Position numbers and translations under genes: made by a program
In this document: positions 17,797-27,177 of the stretch, piece by piece
Position numbering within the stretch: position 1 is the first letter of the stretch
Layout of the letters: every line of letters starts with the position of its first letter
NCBI GenBank assembly: GCA_903929485.1
Contig: CAIYUY010000190.1
Span: 1 to 59,434, forward strand
Direction: 5' to 3'
DNA length: 59,434 nt
Source: an uncultured Desulfuromonadales bacterium
GTDB lineage: Bacteria > Desulfobacterota > Desulfuromonadia > Geobacterales > CAIOGM01
The notes under the pieces: generated by a model
Database searches by the model: none
What the model saw: the letters and a program-made list of their open reading frames with translations, nothing else
Told to the model about the DNA's origin: nothing

Positions 17797-20031
17797 ATGG
17801 GAAAAACAGTAACCAGCAGTCCGGCTCTGACCAAAAACGCCATCACCGTTCTGGAAAAACGGTACCTTCGACGTGACGATACCGGAAAGGTCCTGGAAAA
17901 ACCGGCGGATATGTTCCGACGGGTGGCCAATACCATTGCCTCGGCGGACAGGATATTCGATCCCCAGGCCGATACCGCGCTTCTGGCCGACAAGTTTTAC
18001 GCCATGATGACCGGACTGGAATTCCTCCCCAACTCCCCTACCCTCATGAACGCCGGAAGGGAACTGGGGCAACTCTCCGCCTGCTTCGTCCTCCCCGTGG
18101 GAGACTCCATGGAGGAGATCTTCGACGCGGTGAAGTTCACCGCCCTCATTCACAAGTCCGGCGGCGGCACAGGATTCTCCTTCTCCCGGCTCCGCCCGGT
18201 AAGAGATGTGGTCCAATCCACCTCCGGCGTCTCCAGCGGCCCCATCTCCTTTATGCGGGTCTTCGATATCGCCACCGAGACCATCAAACAGGGGGGGACG
18301 CGGCGCGGCGCCAACATGGGAATCCTCCGGGTAGATCATCCGGATATCATGGATTTCATCATGTGCAAGGCCGACCTGAAGATGTTCAATAACTTCAACA
18401 TCTCCGTGGGGATGACCGAAGATTTCATGAAGGCCGTGGAGAAGGACAGCGATTACGATCTCATCAATCCCCGGAGCCAGGAACCGTGCGGCACCCTCAA
18501 CGCCCGCAAGGTCTTCAGCAGGATTGTCAAGCAGGCCTGGGAGAACGGCGAACCGGGGATCATCTTTTTGGACCGGCTCAACAAGGACAACCCCACGCCG
18601 CTGGTAGGGGAGATCGAATCCACCAACCCCTGCGGCGAACAGCCGCTCCTCCCCTACGAGTCGTGCAACCTGGGCTCCATCAACATGGGGAAGATGGTCC
18701 ATGACGGCGAAGTGGAATGGAGCAAGCTGAAAGAGACGATCCGTTTGGCGGTCCGTTTCCTGGACAACGTCATCGAGGTAAACAAGTACCCTCTGGAACA
18801 GATCGACAAAATGACCCGCTCCAACCGGAAGATAGGCCTTGGACTCATGGGGTGGGCCGATCTCCTTATCCTCATGGGGATTCCCTACAACTCCGCATCC
18901 GCCATCAAACTCGGCGAAAAGGTAATGAAGTTCATCAACGACGAAGGGCATGCCGCCTCCCGGGAACTGGCCGCGGAAAGGGGGGTTTTCCCCAACTTCA
19001 TCGGCTCAATCTTCGACGCGCCCGGCAAGGGTCCCATCCGTAACGCCACGGTCACCACCATCGCCCCCACGGGAACCATCTCCATCCTGGCCAACGCCTC
19101 CTCCGGCGTGGAACCGCTCTTCGCCGTTTCCTACGTCCGTCAGGTCATGGACAAAAACATCCTGGTGGAGGTTAACCCCATCTTCGAAAAGATAGCCAAG
19201 GAGCGGGGCTTCTATTCGGAAGAGCTGATGCAGCGGATCGCCGAGCACGGCACGGTGCAGGATATCAAGGAGATCCCTGCCGACGTCCGGGCGATTTTTG
19301 TCACGGCCCACGACATCAATCCGGAAGATCACATCAAGATGCAGGCGGCTTTTCAGAAGCATACGGATAACGCCGTCTCCAAGACCGTCAACTTCCCCAA
19401 CAGCGCCACCATGGAAGATGTGGAAAATGTCTACCGCCTGGCCTACCAGATGAACTGCAAGGGGGTCACCATCTACCGTGACGGCTCCCGGGACGAGCAG
19501 GTCCTCTCCACCGGCAAGAGAGAGGAGAAACCGGTCGCCGAGCCGCCGGTTCTCCACGTGGAAGACAAAAAGAGTATCAAGCGGGAACGCCCCAAGGCGC
19601 TGAAAGGATGGACCTACCAGATGCAGACGGGGTGTGGTCCTCTCTACGTCACCATCAACCAGGACAAATCCGGACTTTTCGAACTCTTCACCACCATGGG
19701 GAAGGCGGGAGGGTGCGCCTCATCCCAGAGCGAGGCCATTGGTCGGATGGTTTCCCTTGCCTGGCGAAGCGGGGTTCAGGCCCGGCAGGTAGTCAAGCAG
19801 CTCCTGGGGATCTCCTGCCACTGCCCCTCCGGCTTCGGCGACAACAAGGTAACCTCCTGCGCCGATGCCGTGGCCAAGGCGATCCAGTCCCACATGGCGG
19901 CAAACGGCGATGACTTCGACGTGGAACGTCGAGCCTCCGACCGTGGCGCCTGTCCCGAGTGCGGAGGCATCGTGGAACACGAGGGCGGCTGCGCAGTCTG
20001 CCGGGTCTGCGGCTACAGTGAATGCGCATGA
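17797..20031 (+). CDS. nrdJ: Vitamin B12-dependent (class II) ribonucleotide reductase
   Basis: Reduces ribonucleotides to deoxyribonucleotides with an adenosylcobalamin-derived radical, so it works with or without oxygen. 744 residues. Visible blocks are FLPNSPTLMNAG, GQLSACFVLP (redox cysteine), IHKSGGGTGFSFSRLRP, the active-site loop NPCGEQPLLPYESCNLGS and GVTIYRDGSRDEQVL. The C-terminus ends in a four-cysteine zinc ribbon (CPECGGIVEHEGGCAVCRVCG). No cobalamin riboswitch was recognised upstream. Monocistronic, followed by a clear terminator. Confidence 0.96.
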   Translation: MGKTVTSSPALTKNAITVLEKRYLRRDDTGKVLEKPADMFRRVANTIASADRIFDPQADTALLADKFYAMMTGLEFLPNSPTLMNAGRELGQLSACFVLPVGDSMEEIFDAVKFTALIHKSGGGTGFSFSRLRPVRDVVQSTSGVSSGPISFMRVFDIATETIKQGGTRRGANMGILRVDHPDIMDFIMCKADLKMFNNFNISVGMTEDFMKAVEKDSDYDLINPRSQEPCGTLNARKVFSRIVKQAWENGEPGIIFLDRLNKDNPTPLVGEIESTNPCGEQPLLPYESCNLGSINMGKMVHDGEVEWSKLKETIRLAVRFLDNVIEVNKYPLEQIDKMTRSNRKIGLGLMGWADLLILMGIPYNSASAIKLGEKVMKFINDEGHAASRELAAERGVFPNFIGSIFDAPGKGPIRNATVTTIAPTGTISILANASSGVEPLFAVSYVRQVMDKNILVEVNPIFEKIAKERGFYSEELMQRIAEHGTVQDIKEIPADVRAIFVTAHDINPEDHIKMQAAFQKHTDNAVSKTVNFPNSATMEDVENVYRLAYQMNCKGVTIYRDGSRDEQVLSTGKREEKPVAEPPVLHVEDKKSIKRERPKALKGWTYQMQTGCGPLYVTINQDKSGLFELFTTMGKAGGCASSQSEAIGRMVSLAWRSGVQARQVVKQLLGISCHCPSGFGDNKVTSCADAVAKAIQSHMAANGDDFDVERRASDRGACPECGGIVEHEGGCAVCRVCGYSECA

Positions 20032-20054
20032 CGAAAGGTACGACATGAAAATGA

Positions 20055-20082
20055 AAAAGCCCGCGAAAGCGGGCTTTTTTTT
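20055..20082 (+). terminator. Terminator of nrdJ, likely bidirectional
   Basis: AAAAGCCCGC and GCGGGCTTTT pair around a GAAA tetraloop, followed by a run of T. The matching A run on the left allows use from the minus strand too, that is for nrfA. Confidence 0.92.
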
Positions 20083-20110
20083 AAGTATGAATAAAAGAAC
20101 CGTCCGTCAA

Positions 20111-20151
20111 CCGGCGCCGGAGAGCGGGTATCCGCCGCTCCCCGGCGCCGG
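20111..20151. repeat. Very stable 17-bp hairpin next to the nrfA stop codon
   Basis: Arms 20111-20127 and 20135-20151 pair over 17 bp with one G-U pair (on the minus strand) around a seven-base loop. Each arm contains the self-complementary CCGGCGCCGG. No T run follows, so it looks like an mRNA-stabilising or anti-readthrough structure for nrfA rather than a plain terminator. Confidence 0.75.
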
Positions 20152-20153
20152 GG

Positions 20154-21602
20154 TTATTTAACCTTGGGAGACGTTATCTCATGCTCAGGCTTGAACATGA
20201 TCTTTTTCACACCTCTGTTGTTTACGTACTTTGAAAGTTCCAGGTCAATCTTCTCCGGCGCCTTCTCTCCTGCTTGAACGAGCAGTTTGCGAAGCTCCGC
20301 ATCGGCAGTGGCGGCATATTTAACGGCATCGTTCAAAACCCTCATGGTCTCTTTCGGATTATGAAAACCATTAGAGTTCTCCGCCCCGATGAATATGACG
20401 CGATAGAGGGCCTGTTCATACTGCTCTCTTGCCCGGGCGTAAAGAACCTTGTCGATCTTTTTACCCGAAGCCTCGACCCTGTTCGCCATCTCGAACAGCT
20501 TGGCGTCGGTTGCCGTCGCATACCCGGCCTTAAGATAGACGATCATTGTGTCATCCTGGATTGCAAGAACCTTAAGGCGAAGCTCTTGCGGCTTCTCGTT
20601 ATGACAGGCGGCACAGGCGACCAGATCATTTTTGAGCGGGCTCATGATCCTGTGATCGGAGATCTGCTTACCATCCACGGTGATGGTCGGCATATGGCAA
20701 TCCGCGCAGCTCACATCATTGGCCCAATGGGGGCTATTGTTGGAAAAGAGCTCGTACTCAGGGTGCCGAATGAAGCCCAACTTGAAACCTGTCACGCTCT
20801 GAGTCCACTCCAGGTTGGCAGGCGAGCTTTTGATATCGGCTATTATGCCTTCGATACCGATGTTACCGACTTTGCTGTTTTTCCAAGGGAAAACAACGTC
20901 CGTCGAATGCATCTCCCTGTCCTTGGTAATCATGTAACTGACATGGCACTGGGCGCAAACCAGGGTTCGTTTTTCTTTTGCAGTAAGTTTTGACTCATCA
21001 ACACCGATTTTTACGAGCGCCTTTCCCAGCGTGAAACCGCGGGAAATCTTGAGAGCCATTCCTCTGCTGTCGTGGCAATCGATACAGGAGACACCGAGAG
21101 TCTGTTGATCCTTCGGGAGTCCGGCGAGCACCTCCTTGTAAGGGGTTGAGAAGTATGCTTTCCCCATCCGTTTCTCAAGCGTGGGGGCATAGGGTGTCTT
21201 GCAGGTCAGACAGGATCCACCCGCCTTGTACCGCCCCGGATCAACATCAAGCTGATCCTGGATCATATGCTGATGTCCACGCGGCTCGGTGTACTCCGAG
21301 CCCATACCCCAGCCGTTATAGAGAACCGCCAAAAAAGGGAACTCATCCAGCTTGTCGATGCGCCCCCCCACATCATTCCCCTTTTTGTATTTGCTCTTCC
21401 CTGCCGGAGTCGGTTCAGCAGTCTGCATCCAGAGCTTATACTGAAGTGGATATACCTTGCCCCACTCGGCCGGAGCGACCGTACCATCTTCAATCGCCTC
21501 GGTTTTCGGGGGCTCCATCTTCTTTGGCGAGCATCCCGAGCAAATTACCGCGGCTGCCAAAATGACCATTACAACGGATATTCTCGCATACTTCAGCTGC
21601 AT
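20154..21602 (-). CDS. nrfA: Ammonia-forming cytochrome c nitrite reductase
   Basis: Periplasmic pentaheme enzyme reducing nitrite to ammonium with six electrons. 482 residues with a lipoprotein-like signal (cysteine 21 or 24). The active-site haem uses the diagnostic CxxCK motif (CLTCK, 131-135); the other four are CIDCH 173, CAQCH 216, CADCH 299 and CAACH 330. AGGAGG precedes the ATG. No nrfH quinol oxidase gene adjoins it, so its electron donor is not encoded beside it. A consensus FNR site upstream predicts anaerobic induction. Confidence 0.95.
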   Translation of the reverse strand: MQLKYARISVVMVILAAAVICSGCSPKKMEPPKTEAIEDGTVAPAEWGKVYPLQYKLWMQTAEPTPAGKSKYKKGNDVGGRIDKLDEFPFLAVLYNGWGMGSEYTEPRGHQHMIQDQLDVDPGRYKAGGSCLTCKTPYAPTLEKRMGKAYFSTPYKEVLAGLPKDQQTLGVSCIDCHDSRGMALKISRGFTLGKALVKIGVDESKLTAKEKRTLVCAQCHVSYMITKDREMHSTDVVFPWKNSKVGNIGIEGIIADIKSSPANLEWTQSVTGFKLGFIRHPEYELFSNNSPHWANDVSCADCHMPTITVDGKQISDHRIMSPLKNDLVACAACHNEKPQELRLKVLAIQDDTMIVYLKAGYATATDAKLFEMANRVEASGKKIDKVLYARAREQYEQALYRVIFIGAENSNGFHNPKETMRVLNDAVKYAATADAELRKLLVQAGEKAPEKIDLELSKYVNNRGVKKIMFKPEHEITSPKVK

Positions 21603-21646
21603 GTCCTACCTCCTCTGATTGGAATACCTTCTGCTACAACGGTCAC

Positions 21647-21652
21647 ACCATA
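21647..21652 (-). promoter_or_regulatory. -10 element of the nrfA promoter
   Basis: TATGGT on the minus strand occupies -12 to -7 if transcription starts at 21640. This gives exactly the class II FNR geometry with the site at 21675-21688, in which the activator replaces the -35 box. Confidence 0.65.
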
Positions 21653-21674
21653 CGCCAAGGGGCGTCTCTTCGTT

Positions 21675-21688
21675 TTGATCTACATCAA
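21675..21688. promoter_or_regulatory. Consensus FNR-type binding site upstream of nrfA
   Basis: TTGAT-CTAC-ATCAA is a perfect match to the FNR half-site pair TTGAT-N4-ATCAA. Its centre (21681.5) lies 41.5 bases upstream of the expected transcription start. Confidence 0.88.
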
Positions 21689-21901
21689 TAAATAAAGAAT
21701 ACATCACGACAGCATGTAAAATGATGATCGTCTTTCGATGATCCATGGGCCGATTATCATTCATTAGTGTCAGGGGAAAAGATTTGCGACTCTTCCGGGT
21801 ACCTTTCCCTTGATTCCTGCTCCCCCTCCGTGTATCATTTTTTCCGCCTCCTCACTCTTCACCTCCCCGATCCTCTCTCTGCACGAGGAGAAAGTCCATG
21901 C

Positions 21902-24793
21902 ATGATAACATCAATGAGTAACTCCACCCTCGGATGGCGCCGGTGGTCACCTTTATTAACGGTAGTGACCGGCTCCATTATCACGCTCCTTGTGACCTAT
22001 GGCGGCTACAGCGTCGTACTCCGGGAGTATGAAAAACAGTTCGACTATGATGCCCGGAGTCGTTCAACCCTGATTCACGACTATCTGCATGAGCGACTGG
22101 GAGATCTGGACTCGCTCCATCGTTTCATTGAGGGAACCGCCGGCCTGAACCGACCGGCGTTTCGCGAGTTCGTAAAACCGCTCCTGGATCGTCAAGGGAT
22201 TCAGGCAATGGAATGGATACCGGTCGTCCCGGATGCCCGACGGAACCTGACGGAGAAAGCGGCTCTCCGCGACGGGCTGAGCGGGTTTCACTTCAAGGAG
22301 AAGAGCAGCAGGGGAATGGAGACCACCGCGGCAAAACGTGACGTATACTATCCGGTCTATTACGTGGAACCGCAAAAGGGGAACGAGAAGGCTCTGGGGT
22401 TTGATCTCGGCTCCAACACGGCGCGGCTGGAAGCAATCCTTGCGGCGGACGCCACCGATAGACCCCACGCCACGGCTCCGCTGAAACTGGTCCAGGAACG
22501 TGGAAGCCAGACAGGTTTCCTCATCTTTGCTCCGGTGAAGGCCACCGTCAGCAAGGAACATGGCTTCGCCCTGGGGGTATTCAGAGTCGGGGACATGCTC
22601 ACCGCCGCGGTGGGACCCACCGCGGGAATCCCCCTTGAGACAACCCTCAGCGATCTATCCGGAAAAACAGGACCAGAACTATTAAGCAGATGGCGCAAGG
22701 AAGTCACGGCGCCGCAACAAGGCGGTATATTGAGCAGATGGCGCAAGGAAGTCACGGCGCCGCAACAAGGCGGTATATTGAGCAGATGGCGCAAGGAAGT
22801 CACGGCGCCGCAACAAGGCGGTATATTGAGCGGATGGCGCAAGGAAGTCACGGCGCCGCAACAAGGCGGGAACGTGATGTCGCTCCTTTTCCCGCTCCCT
22901 GCCCTGGCAACGGAGCTTCCCTTTGCCGGTCGCCGCTGGCAAATCCGTACAAAGGCCACACCGGAGTACCGCGCCGGGTCGGTTTCACTCCTCTTTCTCA
23001 CATCATTTCCCGCCGGAATGCTCATTACCGCGCTCATTACGCTCTATATGAGAAAACTGCTCAGATACGGTGAAGAGGTGGAACTCCTGGTGACGGAACG
23101 AACCGCGGCCCTGCGGGAATCGGAAGCACGCCGGCGTACCCTGTTTGAATCGACTACCGACGCGATTTTCGCCATGGACCGGGAAACGATCTTCGATTGC
23201 AATCCCGCGACTCTTCTTACTTTCGGCATCGGCAGTCGTGAAGAGATTCTGGGGAAGCGTCCCGACGAACTTTCACCTCTGACTCAACTCAGTGGTGAAG
23301 AGTCGCGCGTGGCGGCGGAACGGATAATCGGGCGGGCGCTGGCGGAAGGGGCTCAGCGTTTCGAATGGCTCCATTGCCGCCTGGATACGGGTAAAAACTT
23401 TATCGCCGAAGTCTGTTTGACCCCCGTGGAATTGAACGACCGGATATTCCTGCAAGCCATTGTGCGCGACATCACCGGTCAAAAACAGGCACAGCGGGAA
23501 CTGAGTGATAACAGGGAGATGCTCAGCCTGATTCTCAACTCCACCGCCGAGGCGATCTACGGCATCGACCTGGTCGGCTGCTGCACGTTTTGCAACCGCG
23601 CCTGCCTGGAGCTCCTGGGATACGACGACGAGGGGGAACTACTGGGTAAAAACATGCATGATATCTGTCATCACACCTGTACCGACGGCTCTTTTTTTCC
23701 GGTGGAGAACTGCCGCATTTTCAGGGCGTTTCAAGCAGGAGAAGGGACACACGCCGATGACGAGCTCCTCTGGCGCAGGGATGGATCATCCTTCCCCTCC
23801 GAATACTGGTCGTATCCTCAATCCAAAAACGGCGAGATCGTCGGCGCGGTCGTCACCTTCTTCAACATTTCCCAACGTAAACAGGCGGAAACCGCGCTTT
23901 TCGATAACCGGCAGCAACTGCTGACCATTAATCTGAGGTTGGAGCAACTCGTTCGGGACGAGGTGCAAAAGAACCGGGAAAAAGACCATATTTTGCTCCA
24001 ACAGGACAAACTGGCGTCAATCGGCCAACTTGCCGCCGGCGTGGCCCACGAGATCAATAATCCCATGGGATACATCTCCAGCAACCTGCGTACCCTTACT
24101 GAGTATTTCGACCAGGTGGTGCAATTCGACCGGATCTGCCTGGAAAAGGTCGTCACCGAACTGACATCACCGACCAGGGAGGCGATGAATAGAAGCAGGA
24201 GCTCTCTGGAGATAGACCAGATTCTGGAGGATGGCGCCGACCTCATCAGGGAATCTCTCCAGGGTGCGGAACGGGTCGCCAAGATCGTCATGGATCTGAA
24301 GAGCTTTTCCCGCGTGGATACGGCGCAGAGGAACGAACCGGTGGAGCTGACCAGCTGCATGGAGAGCGCCCTGAACGTCTGTTACAACGAACTGAAATAT
24401 AAAGCAGTAATCCGGAAAGAGTACCAACCTGTCCCCCAGGTCATCTGCAATAGCGGCCACCTGAACCAGGTCTTTCTCAATCTGCTGGTCAATGCCGGCC
24501 AAGCCATGGTCGCGCCGGGAGAGATCGTCCTGAGCTGCCGGCATGATGATTCTTTCGTGTACGCCTCGGTCAGCGACACCGGGAGCGGTATTCCGGATGA
24601 GGTTCTGAAGCGGATTTTCGATCCTTTCTTCACCACCAAGGAGGTGGGAAAGGGAACCGGCCTGGGACTCAGCATCTCCTCGGAGGTCATCAGGCAACAC
24701 GGCGGCGAACTCCTGGTGAAAAGCGAAGTGGGGAGAGGGACCACCTTCACCATCAAACTACCCCGAAGCAGTGACGATCAGGTCATGAGCTGA
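21902..24793 (+). CDS. CHASE-like/PAS sensor histidine kinase with four 16-residue tandem repeats
   Basis: Membrane sensor kinase of 963 residues. TM1 (about 16-40), an extracytoplasmic CHASE-like domain (about 65-350), TM2 (about 358-383), two PAS domains (about 409-515 and 538-660), then a dimerisation helix with HEINNPMGY (histidine near 715) and a HATPase domain (N box [10 protein letters not shown]1 DTGSGI, G2 GTGLGLSI). Residues about 261-325 are four copies of LSRWRKEVTAPQQGGI, absent from the two other CHASE-like kinases here. ATG 21902 has GAGGAG upstream; an upstream GTG would add 45 residues with no membrane logic. No response regulator gene adjoins. Confidence 0.88.
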   Translation: MITSMSNSTLGWRRWSPLLTVVTGSIITLLVTYGGYSVVLREYEKQFDYDARSRSTLIHDYLHERLGDLDSLHRFIEGTAGLNRPAFREFVKPLLDRQGIQAMEWIPVVPDARRNLTEKAALRDGLSGFHFKEKSSRGMETTAAKRDVYYPVYYVEPQKGNEKALGFDLGSNTARLEAILAADATDRPHATAPLKLVQERGSQTGFLIFAPVKATVSKEHGFALGVFRVGDMLTAAVGPTAGIPLETTLSDLSGKTGPELLSRWRKEVTAPQQGGILSRWRKEVTAPQQGGILSRWRKEVTAPQQGGILSGWRKEVTAPQQGGNVMSLLFPLPALATELPFAGRRWQIRTKATPEYRAGSVSLLFLTSFPAGMLITALITLYMRKLLRYGEEVELLVTERTAALRESEARRRTLFESTTDAIFAMDRETIFDCNPATLLTFGIGSREEILGKRPDELSPLTQLSGEESRVAAERIIGRALAEGAQRFEWLHCRLDTGKNFIAEVCLTPVELNDRIFLQAIVRDITGQKQAQRELSDNREMLSLILNSTAEAIYGIDLVGCCTFCNRACLELLGYDDEGELLGKNMHDICHHTCTDGSFFPVENCRIFRAFQAGEGTHADDELLWRRDGSSFPSEYWSYPQSKNGEIVGAVVTFFNISQRKQAETALFDNRQQLLTINLRLEQLVRDEVQKNREKDHILLQQDKLASIGQLAAGVAHEINNPMGYISSNLRTLTEYFDQVVQFDRICLEKVVTELTSPTREAMNRSRSSLEIDQILEDGADLIRESLQGAERVAKIVMDLKSFSRVDTAQRNEPVELTSCMESALNVCYNELKYKAVIRKEYQPVPQVICNSGHLNQVFLNLLVNAGQAMVAPGEIVLSCRHDDSFVYASVSDTGSGIPDEVLKRIFDPFFTTKEVGKGTGLGLSISSEVIRQHGGELLVKSEVGRGTTFTIKLPRSSDDQVMS
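22685..22870 (+). repeat. Four in-frame 48-bp tandem repeats inside a sensor kinase gene
   Basis: Copies start at 22685, 22733, 22781 and 22829. They are identical except for one A-to-G change in the fourth copy (Arg to Gly) and divergence at the two ends. Each encodes 16 residues. Confidence 0.97.
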
Positions 24794-24898
24794 AGCAACC
24801 ATCCATGAAGGTAGCCACACTGAAACCGTATGAGCCGATAAAAAGAATTACCGATTAATCAAAGATGCAAACAGAATCTGGGGCAAATATTGTTCTCC

Positions 24899-24926
24899 TT
24901 GACAACGTCATTCATTCCTCTATCAT
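24899..24926 (+). promoter_or_regulatory. Sigma-70-type promoter of the second sensor kinase
   Basis: TTGACA (24899-24904), a 16-base spacer and TATCAT (24921-24926) lie 39 bases before the ATG at 24965. Confidence 0.6.
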
Positions 24927-24964
24927 CAATCGAACATTAAAAGTGGAATATCCCGGAGGGCTTT

Positions 24965-27091
24965 ATGCTGAAGAACCATACGATTGAAACACGACTCCGT
25001 CTGGGCGCGGGCGCCATGCTGCTGCTCCTCTTCACCGTGGGCCTTTCCGCACTCTTCGGGATAATGCTTATCAATGACGATGTGGAAACCCTGGTGCAGG
25101 ACAAATGGCCCAAGACCGTGATGCTGGACGAAATACGAAATCAGATGTCCCTGGCGACCATCGCCCTGGACACCGCACTGCTCACCAACAATCCTACCCT
25201 CAGGCAAGAGGAGCTCAACAGGATCACCCGGTCGCGGGAAGAGATTACCAAGCTGTTGGAACTTCTGAGAACGCGCGTGACAAGCAGTCAGGGGGTGGCG
25301 CTCCTGAAAAAAATCGAGACGACGCGCACCGAATACCTGGCGGAGCAACAGGGGGTCCTGAAGCTGATCAGGAGCGGCGCCAAGGAAAAGGGGTCGGCTC
25401 TGACCGTGGGGAAACTGCGCCAAGCGCAATCGGCCTACCTCGCCTCCGTCTCCGACATGGGGCGGTATCAGGATTCGGCGGTGGAACAACATGGTGTGCA
25501 TGCAAACAACACCGTCAAGTTCGCCCTGAAAGCCATCCCGGCGCTTTTATTGGGAACAGCCATCCTGCTCGCCCTCATCACCAGGATCATCAGCAACGGC
25601 ATCACCGTGCCGGTTAACGCCTGCGTGACGGCCGCAAACAAGATAGCCGCCGGAGATTTCAGCGTCATACTCGACAGCACGGCCAACGACGAGGCCGGCC
25701 TCCTGCAGGAGGCGATGGCGCGAATGATTGACGCCATCAAGAGGCTCATCGGCGATACCGATATGCTCACCCAGGCGGCGACGGCGGGAGAGCTCACCGC
25801 CCGGGCCAACCCCACCCGACACCGGGGGGAGTTTCGGATGGTGGTGATCGGCATCAACGAAACCCTGGATGCGGTCATCGGCCCACTGAATGTGGCGGCG
25901 GAGTATGTGGAGCGAATCGCCAAGGGGACCATTCCCCCCATGATCACCGACCCTTACCGAGGTGATTTTTTAGAGATCAAGAACAACCTCAACGGCTGCA
26001 TCACTATCATGAACAACCTCCTGGCCGAAACCTTCAGGGTCATCCACGCCGCCAACGCCGACAATCTGGATGAACGGGCGGATGCCGAGCTCTTCAGCGG
26101 CGACTGGAAAAAGCTGGTAACGGGAATCAATACCATCATCACGACAATCGTCAACCCTTTAAAACAGGCCACCGAACAACTCCACCTGGAGATCGAAGAG
26201 CGCCGCAACTCCCAGCAACTCCTTGAGGAACTGAACGGAAATCTGGCCGCGCGAGTAACCGCCGAGGTCACGAAAAGCAGGGAGAGAGATCGGGCGTCAA
26301 TGCAGAGCGAAAAAATGGCGACTCTCGGGCAACTGGCGGCCGGTATCGCCCACGAGATCAATAATCCCATGGGATACATCTCCAACAATCTGCAGATGAT
26401 GATCGGCTACCTTGACAAGATCAGCAGCTTCGACCGGATTCAACAGGAGATGTGCCTGGCCGATCCGACCTGTTCAGCCCATGAAGTTGTCTCGGTCAGC
26501 AGAAAGCAGCTGGATATGGAATACCTCCTGAGAGACGGGGCCGACCTGATCAAGGAATCGCTGAACGGCGCGGAACAGATTCTGACTATTGTTCAGGAAC
26601 TTAAGGGCTTTTCGCGCATGGACGGCATGGAGAAACAACCCGTCACCTTGAGCGACTGCCTGGAGCGCGCTCTCACCGTCGCGCATAATCAACTGAAGTA
26701 TGTGGCAGCCGTCCGGACGGAGTACGCTCCGACGCCGCGGATTCTCGGCCATCCCGGCCAACTGAACCAGGTCTTCCTGAACCTGCTGGTGAACGCCGGA
26801 CAGGCCATCACCGCTCCCGGTGAGATCGTCGTAAAGTGCTGGCACGACGAATCCTTCGTCTACGCCTCGGTGAGTGATACCGGCAGCGGGATGTCCGAAG
26901 AGGTGCGGGAACGGATCTTCGACCCCTTTTTCACCACCAAGGATATGGACAAGGGAACCGGCCTGGGACTCAGCATCTCCCACGAGATCATCAAAAATCA
27001 CCGGGGAGAGATCACCGTGACAAGTGAGCCGGGCCTTGGGACCACCTTTACGGTAAAACTACCCCTGGCTCCGGAGGAGAGGGGAGTCTGA
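24965..27091 (+). CDS. Membrane sensor histidine kinase with four-helix-bundle sensor and multiple HAMP units
   Basis: 708 residues. TM1 (about 13-35), an all-helical periplasmic domain like the ligand-binding bundle of chemoreceptors, TM2 (about 182-204), a HAMP domain and two or three more HAMP-like units (about 265-390, with [22 protein letters not shown] and [14 protein letters not shown]). A short coiled coil leads to HEINNPMGY and a complete HATPase domain ([23 protein letters not shown]). GGAGG precedes the ATG. The poly-HAMP stem resembles that of methyl-accepting proteins, so the gene looks like a chemoreceptor-type front on the local kinase core. The last 350 bases are strongly similar at DNA level to the next gene. 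Confidence 0.88.
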   Translation: MLKNHTIETRLRLGAGAMLLLLFTVGLSALFGIMLINDDVETLVQDKWPKTVMLDEIRNQMSLATIALDTALLTNNPTLRQEELNRITRSREEITKLLELLRTRVTSSQGVALLKKIETTRTEYLAEQQGVLKLIRSGAKEKGSALTVGKLRQAQSAYLASVSDMGRYQDSAVEQHGVHANNTVKFALKAIPALLLGTAILLALITRIISNGITVPVNACVTAANKIAAGDFSVILDSTANDEAGLLQEAMARMIDAIKRLIGDTDMLTQAATAGELTARANPTRHRGEFRMVVIGINETLDAVIGPLNVAAEYVERIAKGTIPPMITDPYRGDFLEIKNNLNGCITIMNNLLAETFRVIHAANADNLDERADAELFSGDWKKLVTGINTIITTIVNPLKQATEQLHLEIEERRNSQQLLEELNGNLAARVTAEVTKSRERDRASMQSEKMATLGQLAAGIAHEINNPMGYISNNLQMMIGYLDKISSFDRIQQEMCLADPTCSAHEVVSVSRKQLDMEYLLRDGADLIKESLNGAEQILTIVQELKGFSRMDGMEKQPVTLSDCLERALTVAHNQLKYVAAVRTEYAPTPRILGHPGQLNQVFLNLLVNAGQAITAPGEIVVKCWHDESFVYASVSDTGSGMSEEVRERIFDPFFTTKDMDKGTGLGLSISHEIIKNHRGEITVTSEPGLGTTFTVKLPLAPEERGV

Positions 27092-27177
27092 GCCTTAAGC
27101 AGGACGCGCGGTTCCCCGTTAAAGGCGGAGCCGCCCGGCTTACGCGGAACAAAACTACCGGCAACAGCGGAGGCATC

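Noticed and set aside
17725-18951. 408-codon minus-strand frame opposite nrdJ
   Set aside because: Lies fully against the well-conserved NrdJ coding region and has no family similarity.
22685-22870. 48-bp repeats as a CRISPR array
   Set aside because: Units are directly adjacent without variable spacers and are translated in frame in a kinase gene.
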